A DNA stretch of 64,000 nucleotides from Oscillospiraceae bacterium (GCA_900770195.1 CAAGJI010000065.1:38283-102282), one strand, 5' to 3'; numbered from the stretch's first letter, positions 24,025 through 33,048 are shown. Program-made: numbers and translations. Notes: a model not told the origin generated them from the sequence alone.

Positions 24025-24159
24025 ATGAAGAGAACTTACCAGCCAAAGAAAATACACAGAAAAAAAGAACATGGCTTTATGAAGAGAATGTCTACAAAGA
24101 ACGGCAGAAAGGTTTTAGCTCGTAGGAGAGCAAAGGGCAGAGCAAAACTTACCTACTAA
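24025..24159 (+). CDS. rpmH: Ribosomal protein L34
   Basis: The 44-residue basic protein (MKRTYQPKKIHRKKEHGFMK at its start, then RMSTKNGRKVLARRRAKGR) is a full-length L34 of the large ribosomal subunit. GAGGAGCAAGG precedes the ATG. It has its own promoter and a terminator directly after, and opens the conserved origin-side gene series rpmH-rnpA-yidD-yidC. Confidence 0.97.
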   Translation: MKRTYQPKKIHRKKEHGFMKRMSTKNGRKVLARRRAKGRAKLTY

Positions 24160-24167
24160 CGAGTCAC

Positions 24168-24205
24168 AAGACCACAACATGATTTGTTTGTGGTCTTTTT
24201 GTTTT
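24168..24205 (+). terminator. Terminator between rpmH and rnpA
   Basis: AAGACCACAA and its complement flank a 9-base loop and run into a T tract. Partial read-through would set the high L34 to low RnpA ratio. Confidence 0.85.
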
Positions 24206-24260
24206 ATTGAAAGCCCTGATATAACATAAACTTATTTTATAAATGAACGGAGATTTATTT

Positions 24261-24704
24261 ATGAATACTATTGTTCCTGTAACGGAAAATAAAATATTTT
24301 TGAGAGCCTACAAAAAGGGAAAGTCTTTTGTTTGTCCTCAGTTTATTGTTTATGTTATGAAAAATAAATACCGATATAAAAGACTTGGTATCACCGTTGG
24401 AAAAAAATGCGGAATTGCTGTTGCAAGGTCAAGATGCAGACGTGTTGTGCGTGTTATGTACAGAGAAAATTACGATATGATCCCTGCGGGATACGATATT
24501 ATTATTGTTGCAAGAAAACCTCTTGCAGATATGAACGCATCTGATGCATCTGAATTGTTTGCCAGCCAGACAAAGAGTTTTTTTGCTTCTTTTTCATCTA
24601 AAAACAGTGAAAAGAAAAAAAACGGAGAAATTAGCGGAGGAGAAAAAATTCCAAAGCCTGAAAATACAAATGATAATGTGAAAAAAACAGAATCCGCTCA
24701 TTAA
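24261..24704 (+). CDS. rnpA: Ribonuclease P protein component
   Basis: RnpA binds the RNase P RNA for 5' maturation of tRNAs. The core (about residues 1-110) has FLRAYKKGKSF, RLGITVGKKCGIAVARSRCRRVVR (a variant of the RNR motif) and AGYDIIIVARKPL. A charged tail of about 35 residues rich in Lys, Glu and Asn follows, longer than usual for the family. I start at ATG 24261 because GGAG sits eight bases upstream; an ATG at 24243 lies before it and lacks a site. Confidence 0.92.
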   Translation: MNTIVPVTENKIFLRAYKKGKSFVCPQFIVYVMKNKYRYKRLGITVGKKCGIAVARSRCRRVVRVMYRENYDMIPAGYDIIIVARKPLADMNASDASELFASQTKSFFASFSSKNSEKKKNGEISGGEKIPKPENTNDNVKKTESAH

Positions 24705-24722
24705 GAAAGAAAGTGTCTTGAA

Positions 24723-24959
24723 GTGAAATACTTGCTTATGTTGTTGGTAAAAGCATATAAAAAATTTATTTCACCGCTTTTTCCGCCTAAATGCAGATAT
24801 TACCCGTCTTGTTCTTCTTATGCACTTGAAGCAATTTCAAAATTTGGTGCAGTTAAGGGTACTATCCTTGCGGTGTGGAGAATTTTAAGATGCAACCCTT
24901 GGAGTGAGGGCGGTATCGACCCCGTTCCTGAAAGATTTACTTTGAAAAGAAATAAATAG
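24723..24959 (+). CDS. yidD: Membrane protein insertion efficiency factor YidD
   Basis: The 78-residue protein carries the YidD signature PKCRYYPSCSSYALEAIS and the C-terminal RCNPWSEGGIDPVP. It is a small membrane-associated factor that supports YidC-dependent insertion. It begins with GTG at 24723, 18 bases after rnpA, and is followed by yidC, its functional partner. Confidence 0.94.
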   Translation: MKYLLMLLVKAYKKFISPLFPPKCRYYPSCSSYALEAISKFGAVKGTILAVWRILRCNPWSEGGIDPVPERFTLKRNK

Positions 24960-25000
24960 AATTTTACACGAGAAAAAGCAAAGGAGAATTTTTTACTGCC

Positions 25001-26206
25001 ATGATGACTTTATATCATATTCTTGGTACTCCGTTTGGCTGGATTATGAAAATTATTTATGATCTCGTCAAAAATTATGGTGTGGCAATCATACTCTTTA
25101 CGCTGTTTACAAAGATTATCCTTTTCCCGATAACTTATAAACAGATGAAGAACGCTTCAAGAATGCAGCTTCTGAACCCTAAACTTGAGAAGCTTAGAAA
25201 AAGTTACAAGAATAATCCGCAGAAGCTTCAGGAAGAACAGATGAAACTGTATCAGGAAGAACATATAAATCCTATGGGTTCCTGTCTGCCTATGCTTCTT
25301 CAGTTTGTTATATTGTTCGGTGTCCTCGACGTTGTCTACAGACCTCTTACACATATTCTGAAAATAGGCAGCAGTATTATAGGCAGGGCAACAACAGCTC
25401 TTTCAGATGCAGGTATGTTTAAAGCCAGTTCTTTAAGAGATGAACTTTACATATTGAGTGCATCAAGTAATGATAAATATTCAGACCTTATTTCAAAAAT
25501 TGACGGTTTGAACATAAATGTTCTTCAGGATTTCTATGACAGATTCCAGATATTCGGAATACACCTTGGAGAACAGCCTACAATTCACCCTGATGTTTGG
25601 AATTTTGAGACGGTAGCACTTGCTGCCATTCCGATTATTGCAGGTCTTTTACAACTTGTGCTTACTTTGATCAGCCAGATTCAGCAGAAGAAAACAAATC
25701 CGGCTGCTGCCCAGATGAAGAGTATGAACGTAATGATGTATATTATGCCTCTTTTCTCTGTATGGTTCGCTTATGTCGTTCCTGCCGGTGTTGGTTTTTA
25801 CTGGATCTGTTCATCATTCTTCTCACTTGTTCAGACAATTGGACTGAACCTTTATTTCACACCGAAAAGAATGGAAGTTATTGCTGAAAAAGAAAAAGCA
25901 AAGATGCAGAAAAAAGCTGCAAGCGGAAAAAAATCCATGTATCAGAGAGTTCTTGAACAGCAGTCTGTACAGGATCAGTCTTTTAATCAGCATAAAAATG
26001 ATGCTGAATCTGAAACAGGCGGACTTTCAAGAAAAGAGAAAAATGTCTACAACAGAAAGAAAATCGACGAAGCAAGAGAAAGATTTGCTGAAAAATACGG
26101 CGATGAAATTTCTGATGATATATCTGAAGAAACTGATAATGACCCTCGTGTTGTTGCTGCAAGAAAAAGAATTGCAGAAAAATATGGCGACAGATACGAA
26201 GATTAA
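25001..26206 (+). CDS. yidC: Membrane protein insertase YidC/Oxa1
   Basis: YidC inserts and folds membrane proteins. The 401-residue product has five main hydrophobic segments: near residue 20-45, then LPMLLQFVILFGVLDVVYRP near 95-120, a pair near 205-260, and SFFSLVQTIGLNLYF near 275. The conserved cytosolic hairpin KQMKNASRMQLLNPKLEKLR is present. A basic, charged C-terminal tail of about 110 residues, typical of Gram-positive YidC that binds ribosomes, follows the last segment. The loop between the second and third segments (residues 122-195) is longer than usual. Confidence 0.94.
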   Translation: MMTLYHILGTPFGWIMKIIYDLVKNYGVAIILFTLFTKIILFPITYKQMKNASRMQLLNPKLEKLRKSYKNNPQKLQEEQMKLYQEEHINPMGSCLPMLLQFVILFGVLDVVYRPLTHILKIGSSIIGRATTALSDAGMFKASSLRDELYILSASSNDKYSDLISKIDGLNINVLQDFYDRFQIFGIHLGEQPTIHPDVWNFETVALAAIPIIAGLLQLVLTLISQIQQKKTNPAAAQMKSMNVMMYIMPLFSVWFAYVVPAGVGFYWICSSFFSLVQTIGLNLYFTPKRMEVIAEKEKAKMQKKAASGKKSMYQRVLEQQSVQDQSFNQHKNDAESETGGLSRKEKNVYNRKKIDEARERFAEKYGDEISDDISEETDNDPRVVAARKRIAEKYGDRYED

Positions 26207-26257
26207 TTCGCATAGCTTATGTTATGCTGTTATAAATTTCAAAAGGAGTGGTTTTTA

Positions 26258-27274
26258 ATGATACATATTGAAGAAACAACTTTTCAGGCAAAAACAGTTG
26301 AAGAGTGCCTTTCACAGGCTGAAAATGAATTTAGTATTTCAAAAGATAAATTGAAGTATACTATTATTCAGGAACCTCGTGAAGGTTTCCTTGGAATAGG
26401 AAAAAAAGAAGCAATTATAAAAGTTTTAACATATGACTATCCTGAAAAGGAAGATGTTAAGGTTGATGAGAGTGTTGCAGAAGAAAAAAATGTAGTTTCA
26501 AAAGCAACTCAGAAAGTTGAACCGGAAACAGAAGCAAAGGAAACTGCTGATGAAACAGTTGCTGAAAATGAACCTGTTGAAGAAAAAAAGCCGGCTGTTA
26601 TTACAGAAATTCCTCCTGTTGTTTATGAAGTTAAAGACTATGTTATCAATATAATAAAACATCTTGGTGTTGATGATATTGATGTTGATATTGAACCTAT
26701 GGAAAATGGTGTTACTTTTGTTCTTAAATGTGAATCTGAAAACAAGGGTAATATCATAGGCAAGAGAGGCGAAACCCTTGATGCACTTCAATATCTTGCA
26801 TCTGTTGTTGTTAATCGTGATATGGAAGATTATTTCAGAATCAACATCGACAGCAATGGTTATCGTGAAAAGAGAAAAGCTACTCTTGAAAAACTCGCTG
26901 CAAAAATTGCAAGAAACGTTTTAAAGACAGGCAGAAATAATTCTCTTGAACCTATGAATCCTTATGAAAGAAGAATTATCCATTCTGTTATCGCTGATAT
27001 TGATGGCGTTTCATCACACAGTGTGGGTGTTGAACCATACAGAAAAGTTGTTATAACATCTGATAATCCAAGAAAGAATTACAACAGAAAAGGCAAAGGA
27101 AACGGTAAATATAACAATAGAAACCGCAAGGGCGGAAAGTACAGAAGAGATGATAATTACGTTCCAAAGCCAAAGAGTATGGATTCGATGAAAACAAGTT
27201 TTGAGAAAGAATACAGTAAACCGAAGCCTGAAGATAGTATAGAAGGCGGTCTTTACGGTAAGATTGAACTTTAA
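26258..27274 (+). CDS. khpB: RNA-binding protein KhpB/Jag (Jag-N, KH and R3H domains)
   Basis: The 338-residue protein has the N-terminal Jag domain (FQAKTVEECLSQAENEF, GFLGIGKKEA), an acidic linker (residues 70-120), a KH domain with NIIGKRGETLDALQYLASVV near residue 165, and an R3H domain with MNPYERRIIHSVI near residue 230. The tail is rich in Gly, Asn, Lys and Arg. KhpB pairs with KhpA to bind small RNAs and regulate cell elongation in streptococci. AAAGGAGTG fixes the start at ATG 26258. It lies in its standard place behind yidC. Confidence 0.93.
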   Translation: MIHIEETTFQAKTVEECLSQAENEFSISKDKLKYTIIQEPREGFLGIGKKEAIIKVLTYDYPEKEDVKVDESVAEEKNVVSKATQKVEPETEAKETADETVAENEPVEEKKPAVITEIPPVVYEVKDYVINIIKHLGVDDIDVDIEPMENGVTFVLKCESENKGNIIGKRGETLDALQYLASVVVNRDMEDYFRINIDSNGYREKRKATLEKLAAKIARNVLKTGRNNSLEPMNPYERRIIHSVIADIDGVSSHSVGVEPYRKVVITSDNPRKNYNRKGKGNGKYNNRNRKGGKYRRDDNYVPKPKSMDSMKTSFEKEYSKPKPEDSIEGGLYGKIEL

Positions 27275-27280
27275 AAAGCA

Positions 27281-27310
27281 AAGGGGCTGTTGAAAATACA
27301 GCCCCTTTTT
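27281..27310 (+). terminator. Terminator after khpB
   Basis: AAGGGGCTGT and ACAGCCCCTT arms with a 7-base loop run into a T tract, only about 50 bases before mnmE. Confidence 0.88.
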
Positions 27311-27361
27311 GTATAGTATGATTTGAATGATAAAACTATAAATGTTAGAAAGGCTGAAATT

Positions 27362-28738
27362 ATGACATATAAAAAAGCTGATGCAATCGCTGCAATTTCA
27401 ACTCCGCAGGGTGTTGGTGGCTGTGCACTTGTCAGAATGACAGGAAAAGATGCAATAACAGTTGCTGACAGATTTTTTAAAAATTTCAGAAAAGTTCTCC
27501 CGTCTGATATGCAGGGTTATACTTCTGCGTATGGAGATATTATAGATATTGATGGAAACAAAGTTGACTCTGTTGTACTTACTGTTTTTCGTGAACCTTA
27601 TAGTTATACAGGTGAAAACACTGTTGAAATTTCTTGTCACGGAGGTTTGTTTGTCACAAGAGAAGTTTTGAGAAGCTGCCTTGACTACGGCTGTACTCCT
27701 GCCGGTCCTGGTGAGTTTACAAAGAGGGCTTTTCTTAATGGTAAAATGACACTCAATCAGGCGGAAAGCGTTCTTGATATAATAGATGCCGGAAGCAAGG
27801 CTGAACTTAAAATTGCAAATATTTTAAGAAGCGGAAGAACTTCTGAATATGTTGAAAAGATAAGAGAAAATCTTGTGAATATTCTTGGCAGACTTTCTGT
27901 CTGGGCAGATTATCCTGATGATGATGTTCCTGAAATTGATCACGAAAGTCTTGCTGATGAACTTCATATTTTATATGATGAAATGCAGCACGCATATAAA
28001 ACATATGACTATGGAAAGAAAATAAAGAATGGTATTCCTACAGTTATTGCAGGTAGACCAAATGTTGGAAAATCGACACTTTTCAATTTACTTGTTGGCG
28101 AAAAAAGAAGTATTGTTACTGACATAGCAGGCACAACAAGAGACGTTGTTGAGGAACATGTTCAGATAGGCGACATTTCTTTGAAACTTTGGGATACAGC
28201 CGGAATAAGAGAAACAAGTGATGAAGTTGAAAAAATAGGTGTTGAAATTGCCTATAATAAACTTGATGAAGCACAGCTTGTTCTTTTCTTGCTTGACAGT
28301 TCTGCACCTGTTGAAATAAGTGAAGGACTCGTTGAAAAATTGAAAGATAAAACTGTTATCGCTGTCCTTAACAAATCTGACCTTAATAATGATGTAAATA
28401 CAGATGAAATTAAAAAGCTGACAGATTACATCGTTTCTATTTCTGCAAAGGAAAAAACAGGTATCGATGAACTTGAAGCACTTCTGAAACAGCTTTATTT
28501 TGATAATGAGATTTCTCCTCAGAATGGCTGGATTGCAAATGAACGACAGAGAGATTGCCTTGCAAGTGCAATGAACTGTGTTCAGAATGCAATTGAAGAA
28601 ACTGAAAAGGGTGAGTTCCTTGACATTGTTACTGTTATTCTTGATGAGGCACTTGACTTCCTTTTGAAACTTACAGGTGAAAAAGTTACTGATTCAGTCG
28701 TTGATGAAGTTTTTTCAAAATTCTGTGTTGGTAAATAA
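27362..28738 (+). CDS. mnmE: tRNA modification GTPase MnmE
   Basis: With MnmG it installs the aminomethyl group on U34 of certain tRNAs. The 458-residue product contains the N-terminal folate-binding domain (DAIAAISTPQGVGGCALVRM, GPGEFTKRAFLNGKM) and a G domain with GRPNVGKSTLFN near residue 230, TAGTTRD near 254, DTAG near 274 and NKSD near 340. It ends in the C-terminal FCVGK, whose Cys is catalytic in the family. AGAAAGG fixes the ATG at 27362. Confidence 0.96.
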   Translation: MTYKKADAIAAISTPQGVGGCALVRMTGKDAITVADRFFKNFRKVLPSDMQGYTSAYGDIIDIDGNKVDSVVLTVFREPYSYTGENTVEISCHGGLFVTREVLRSCLDYGCTPAGPGEFTKRAFLNGKMTLNQAESVLDIIDAGSKAELKIANILRSGRTSEYVEKIRENLVNILGRLSVWADYPDDDVPEIDHESLADELHILYDEMQHAYKTYDYGKKIKNGIPTVIAGRPNVGKSTLFNLLVGEKRSIVTDIAGTTRDVVEEHVQIGDISLKLWDTAGIRETSDEVEKIGVEIAYNKLDEAQLVLFLLDSSAPVEISEGLVEKLKDKTVIAVLNKSDLNNDVNTDEIKKLTDYIVSISAKEKTGIDELEALLKQLYFDNEISPQNGWIANERQRDCLASAMNCVQNAIEETEKGEFLDIVTVILDEALDFLLKLTGEKVTDSVVDEVFSKFCVGK

Positions 28739-28778
28739 TTTTATTTTAAGAAATAAACAGAGAGTAAATATATAAATT

Positions 28779-28805
28779 AAAAAGGAGTGTTTAAACGCTC
28801 CTTTT
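28779..28805 (+). terminator. Terminator between mnmE and mnmG
   Basis: AAAGGAGTGTT pairs with AACGCTCCTTT through one wobble, followed by TTTTAG. Confidence 0.7.
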
Positions 28806-28813
28806 AGTGCGAA

Positions 28814-28829
28814 TGTTCCACGTGGAACA
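28814..28829. promoter_or_regulatory. parS centromere site 1
   Basis: TGTTCCACGTGGAACA is a perfect 16-bp palindrome of the ParB-binding parS class, 17 bp upstream of the mnmG ATG. Confidence 0.9.
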
Positions 28830-28846
28830 TTTTCGGAGGAATAAGA

Positions 28847-30733
28847 ATGAACTATAATATGGGTGAATATGATGTAATAGTTGTTGGTGGCGGTCACGCA
28901 GGCGTTGAAGCATCTCTTGCGGCTGCAAGACTTGGCTGCAAAACTGTTATGTTTACAATAATGCTCGACCAGATTTCAAATATGCCTTGCAATCCGTCAA
29001 TTGGCGGAACAGCAAAAGGTCATCTCGTTCGTGAAATTGATGCACTTGGCGGAGAAATGGGAATTGCCGCTGATGCCTGCTTTATTCAAAGCAGAATGCT
29101 GAACAGGGGAAAAGGACCTGCGGTTTATAGTTTGAGAGTGCAGGCAGACAGAGTAAAATATCATAACTATATGAAAAAAGTTTGCGAAAGTGAACCGAAT
29201 CTTGATATAAAACAAGCAGAAGTTGCAGAAATTACGACGGAAAACGGCAAGATAACAGGTATTATAACAAAACTTGGTGCTGTTTACAAGGCAAAAGCTG
29301 TAATAATTGCAACAGGTACATATTTAAAGGGTAAAATTCATATTGGGGAAGTTAACTATGAAAGCGGTCCTGATTCAGCTTTGCCAAGTACCCTTCTTTC
29401 CAAAAGCCTTATTGAACACGGCGTTGAAATCAGAAGATTTAAGACAGGCACTCCTTGCAGAGTTCACAAAAGAAGTATTGATTTTGATGTTCTTGAAAAA
29501 CAGGACGGCGACGAAGATATTGTTCCGTTTTCTTTTGATACAAAAAGAGAGGGACTTAAAAATCAGGTAAGCTGTTATATTTCATATACTAACGCTAATA
29601 CTCATAATATAATTAAAAGCAATCTCGACAGATCTCCTATGTACAGCGGAAAGATTGAAGGTGTTGGTCCACGTTACTGTCCTTCAATTGAAGACAAAGT
29701 TGTAAGATTTTCAGACAAACCTCGTCATCAGCTTTTCATTGAACCTATGGGTCTTGAAACAGATGAATATTACTTGCAGGGAATGTCATCTTCTCTTCCT
29801 GAAGATGTTCAGCTTGCTTTCTTAAAGACAATTAAAGGTCTTGAACACGTTGAAATTATGCGTCCTGCATATGCAATTGAATATGACTGCGTTAATCCTA
29901 TAACATTATTTCCGACACTTGAACATAAAAAAATCAGCGGATTATACGGTGCAGGTCAATTCAACGGTTCAAGCGGATATGAAGAAGCTGCCGCACAGGG
30001 ACTTGTTGCAGGTATAAACGCCGCACTCAAAGTTCAGGGCAGGGAACAGGTAGTTTTGTCACGTTCAAATTCCTACATCGGAACACTTATTGACGACCTT
30101 GTAACAAAAGGTTGCAGCGACCCTTACAGAATGATGACATCAAGAAGCGAATACAGACTTATTTTAAGACAGGATAACGCCGATTTCAGACTTATGCCGA
30201 TAGGTCACAAAATAGGACTTGTTTCAGATGAAAGATACAATAAGATGATTGAAAAATATAATAATGTAGAAAAGGAAATAAATCGTCTTGAAAAGACAAA
30301 TATCGCTCCATCTGAAGAACTTAATAAACTTCTTGAATCACGTGGAACTTCTGCAATGACAACAGGTTGCAAACTTGCTGATTTAATCAGAAGACCTCAG
30401 CTTAATTATGCTGTTTTGAAAGATTTTGATGCTGAAAGACCTGATTATCCTGTTGAAGTAGGTGAACAGGCTGAAATTCAGATAAAATATAAGGGTTATA
30501 TTGAGAAACAAAACGTTCATATTGAACAGATGAGAAAACTTGAAGCAAAAATACTCCCTCAGAATTTCGATTACAACGAAGTAAAAGGTTTAAGGCTTGA
30601 GGCAATCGAAAAACTTAATAAACATCAGCCTTGTAATATTGGTATGGCTTCAAGAATTTCAGGTGTTTCACCATCTGACGTTTCGGTTTTACTTGTATGG
30701 CTTATGCAGAAAAATTCATCAGGTGAGGTGTGA
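28847..30733 (+). CDS. mnmG: tRNA uridine modification enzyme MnmG (GidA)
   Basis: MnmG is the FAD and NADH-dependent partner of MnmE. The 628 residues show the FAD site VIVVGGGHAGVEASLAAARL, the signatures MPCNPSIGGTAKGHLVREID and GTYLKGKIHIGE, GQFNGSSGYEEAAAQGLVAG, the MTSRSEYRLILRQDNAD block and the C-terminal helical domain that binds MnmE (ISGVSPSDVSVLLVWL). GGAGG stands seven bases before the ATG. The stop at 30733 lies one base before the rsmG ATG. Confidence 0.97.
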   Translation: MNYNMGEYDVIVVGGGHAGVEASLAAARLGCKTVMFTIMLDQISNMPCNPSIGGTAKGHLVREIDALGGEMGIAADACFIQSRMLNRGKGPAVYSLRVQADRVKYHNYMKKVCESEPNLDIKQAEVAEITTENGKITGIITKLGAVYKAKAVIIATGTYLKGKIHIGEVNYESGPDSALPSTLLSKSLIEHGVEIRRFKTGTPCRVHKRSIDFDVLEKQDGDEDIVPFSFDTKREGLKNQVSCYISYTNANTHNIIKSNLDRSPMYSGKIEGVGPRYCPSIEDKVVRFSDKPRHQLFIEPMGLETDEYYLQGMSSSLPEDVQLAFLKTIKGLEHVEIMRPAYAIEYDCVNPITLFPTLEHKKISGLYGAGQFNGSSGYEEAAAQGLVAGINAALKVQGREQVVLSRSNSYIGTLIDDLVTKGCSDPYRMMTSRSEYRLILRQDNADFRLMPIGHKIGLVSDERYNKMIEKYNNVEKEINRLEKTNIAPSEELNKLLESRGTSAMTTGCKLADLIRRPQLNYAVLKDFDAERPDYPVEVGEQAEIQIKYKGYIEKQNVHIEQMRKLEAKILPQNFDYNEVKGLRLEAIEKLNKHQPCNIGMASRISGVSPSDVSVLLVWLMQKNSSGEV

Positions 30734-30734
30734 T

Positions 30735-31436
30735 ATGATATTTGAAGATGCAAAAAAGCTTTTTGAAAAATACGGTTTGAACCTTGATGAAGAAAAATAT
30801 AATAAGTTTTGCAAGTATGAAAAAATGCTTGTGGAAACAAATAAGGTTATGAATTTAACTGCCATAACTGAAACAAATGATGTTTGGATTAAACATTTTC
30901 TTGATTCTGTACTTATCGTTGAAAAAGTCGGATTTACAAAAAATGCAAGTGTTATTGATGTTGGCTGCGGTGCAGGTTTTCCGTCAATTCCGCTTGCTAT
31001 TTACAGAGATGATTTGAAAATAACAATGCTCGACAGTTTAAATAAAAGAGTCGGATTTTTAAAAGACGTTATTTTGGAATTATCCCTTGATAAATGCCAA
31101 GCGGTCCATTCAAGGGCAGAAGATGCAGGAAAAAATAAAGAGTATCGTGAAAAATATGATTATGCAGTTGCAAGAGCAGTTGCAAATATGAGTACACTCA
31201 GTGAATATTGTCTTCCTTTTGTAAAGGAAGATGGACTGTTTATTGCTATGAAAGGTCCTAATGAAGATATAAATGCTGCTTCAGATGCAATAGTAACTCT
31301 CGGCGGAGATTTCGATGACAGAATAGAATATGATGTTGAAGGAAACAGCAGAATTGTATATACAGTATATAAAGTGTCGCCTACACCTTCAAAATATCCA
31401 AGAAATTCAAAGCAAATGAAAAATAATCCGCTATAA
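30735..31436 (+). CDS. rsmG: 16S rRNA 7-methylguanosine methyltransferase RsmG (GidB)
   Basis: RsmG methylates G527 of 16S rRNA, whose loss gives low-level streptomycin resistance. The 233-residue product has MNLTAITE, the SAM-binding motif VIDVGCGAGFPSIPLAI near residue 73, and RAVANMSTLSEYCLPF near residue 140. I start at ATG 30735 (AGGTGAGG upstream, one base after the mnmG stop); longer open sequence upstream lies inside mnmG. Confidence 0.96.
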   Translation: MIFEDAKKLFEKYGLNLDEEKYNKFCKYEKMLVETNKVMNLTAITETNDVWIKHFLDSVLIVEKVGFTKNASVIDVGCGAGFPSIPLAIYRDDLKITMLDSLNKRVGFLKDVILELSLDKCQAVHSRAEDAGKNKEYREKYDYAVARAVANMSTLSEYCLPFVKEDGLFIAMKGPNEDINAASDAIVTLGGDFDDRIEYDVEGNSRIVYTVYKVSPTPSKYPRNSKQMKNNPL

Positions 31437-31444
31437 AATATCGC

Positions 31445-31479
31445 AGGAACAGACAGAAATCGTGTCTGTTCCTTTTTTT
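31445..31479 (+). terminator. Terminator after rsmG
   Basis: AGGAACAGAC and its complement flank a short loop and run into seven T residues. Confidence 0.9.
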
Positions 31480-31613
31480 ATTTTGTCGAATAAATCAGAA
31501 AAATAAAATTGCTGATAAAAGAAAAAAAAATGCGGTCAAAAAGTGCAGAAAAATTTGTGTAGCAATTATTTCCTTGATGTGTTATTATAGAAATATAGAA
31601 AGGAAGTAATTAA

Positions 31614-32123
31614 ATGAGTGTTACATATAAAACAAAAACATTTTTTGATGAGGCACAGGAACTTAGCGAATTGATAGACAAGTTCGGATATACGCAGGAA
31701 GAGGCAGCTGAAAAAATTGGCAGAGCACAAAGTACTGTCGCAAATAAATTAAGACTTTTACGTCTTAGCGAAAAAGAAAAAGAGATTATAATAAAATATA
31801 ACCTTACAGAACGTCATGCACGTTCACTTTTGAAATTGAGTTCTGTTGATGACAGAATGAAAGTGCTTGAAATAATTTGCAAAAGTAATTTGAATGTTGA
31901 AGATACAGAAAAATACATATGCAAACTTATCGGAAAAACAACTGTCAAGGCATATAAAAAAAGAAAAAAGAGCAAAGAAAACATATCAAAACTTATATGT
32001 ATGATAAACAGAGCGGTTGATTCTATGAAATATTCGGGTGTGTTTGCTGAATCTGAAAAAATTGAAAGCGAAAAATATATAGAATATCGTGTAAAAATAC
32101 CTGTTGTGAAACAAAAAGCATAA
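31614..32123 (+). CDS. Noc/ParB-like DNA-binding protein lacking the CTPase domain
   Basis: The 169-residue protein sits exactly where noc lies in Bacillus (between rsmG and parA). It matches the middle of ParB/Noc proteins: LIDKFGYTQEEAAEKIGRA then STVANKLRLLRLSEKEKEI is the parS-reading helix-turn-helix, and LTERHARSLLKL follows as in Noc. The N-terminal ParB fold, with its GERR CTP-binding motif and clamp, is absent, and the 170 bases upstream contain no remnant of it. A basic stretch AYKKRKKSKE near residue 120 precedes a short C-terminal domain. AAGGAAG is well spaced to the ATG. It is probably a reduced ParB-family DNA binder. Confidence 0.75.
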   Translation: MSVTYKTKTFFDEAQELSELIDKFGYTQEEAAEKIGRAQSTVANKLRLLRLSEKEKEIIIKYNLTERHARSLLKLSSVDDRMKVLEIICKSNLNVEDTEKYICKLIGKTTVKAYKKRKKSKENISKLICMINRAVDSMKYSGVFAESEKIESEKYIEYRVKIPVVKQKA

Positions 32124-32126
32124 AAA

Positions 32127-32142
32127 TGTTCCACGTGGAACA
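32127..32142. promoter_or_regulatory. parS centromere site 2
   Basis: A second TGTTCCACGTGGAACA, identical to site 1 and extended by A5/T5 flanks, lies 3 bases after the noc-like stop and about 110 bp before parA. Confidence 0.92.
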
Positions 32143-32190
32143 TTTTTGCCGCAAAAAACTCTCCTTTTTACAGAATTTTTATCAAAATAC

Positions 32191-32219
32191 TTTACAAGAC
32201 AGCGAAAAAGTGATATAAT
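32191..32219 (+). promoter_or_regulatory. Promoter of parAB
   Basis: TTTACA (32191-32196) and TATAAT (32214-32219), 17-bp spacer, with TGA before the -10. Confidence 0.85.
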
Positions 32220-32250
32220 ATAAAGTATGATAGAAAGGAGAAATCCTTAG

Positions 32251-33048
32251 ATGGGTACAATTATTGCAGTTGCAAACCAAAAAGGCGGAGTTGGCAAGAC
32301 TACAACCGTTATAAACCTTGCTGCCAGCCTTGGAATTAAAGGAAAAAAAACACTTTGCGTGGACTGTGACACACAGGGAAATGCAACAACTGGTTACGGA
32401 ATAAAGAAAAAAAGTCTGAATAATACTGTTCATGAGGTTATGACAGGGGAATGCAGCATAAGAAATGCCATAATAACAACTGAATTTAAAAACGTTGATA
32501 TTATCCCGTCATCTCAAAGTCTTGCAGGTGCTGACATTGAACTCAGCAAAATGGAAAACAGACTTAACAGACTTAAAATGCAGCTTTTGACTGTCAAAGA
32601 TGAATATGATTATATCATAATCGACTGTCCTCCTGCACTTGGTTTGATCACGCTTAATGCACTTGTTGCAGCGGATAAACTTCTTATTCCAATGCTTGCT
32701 GAATTTTATGCACTTGAGGGTCTTTCACAGCTTGTGAATACAATTAAGGCGGTCAAGCAGAATTATAATCCTGCACTTGACATAATTGGAATACTTTTCA
32801 CAATGTATGATGGCAGACTTAATATTTCAAAGCAAGTTGTTGAAGAGGTCGCAAAGTATTTTCCAAACAAAATTTTTAAAACCAAAATACCACGTAACGT
32901 GCGTCTTTCCGAAGCACCAAGCCACGGAAAACCTGTTGTTTATTACGATAAACATTCACAGGGTGCAGAGATGTATAAAAAACTTGCTGCTGAAATAACA
33001 GGCGAGGACGACCATGGTATTATCAAATCATTATTTTCAAAAAAGTGA
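32251..33048 (+). CDS. parA: Chromosome partition ATPase ParA/Soj
   Basis: The 265-residue deviant Walker ATPase drives segregation of ParB-parS complexes. Motifs: NQKGGVGKTTTVINLA near residue 10 (deviant Walker A with the signature Lys), CDTQGNATTG near residue 40 (usually D-P-Q), YDYIIIDCPPALGLITLNAL near residue 115, and PRNVRLSEAPSHGKPV near residue 215. It has its own promoter just after the second parS site, and parB follows 9 bases after its stop. Confidence 0.96.
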   Translation: MGTIIAVANQKGGVGKTTTVINLAASLGIKGKKTLCVDCDTQGNATTGYGIKKKSLNNTVHEVMTGECSIRNAIITTEFKNVDIIPSSQSLAGADIELSKMENRLNRLKMQLLTVKDEYDYIIIDCPPALGLITLNALVAADKLLIPMLAEFYALEGLSQLVNTIKAVKQNYNPALDIIGILFTMYDGRLNISKQVVEEVAKYFPNKIFKTKIPRNVRLSEAPSHGKPVVYYDKHSQGAEMYKKLAAEITGEDDHGIIKSLFSKK

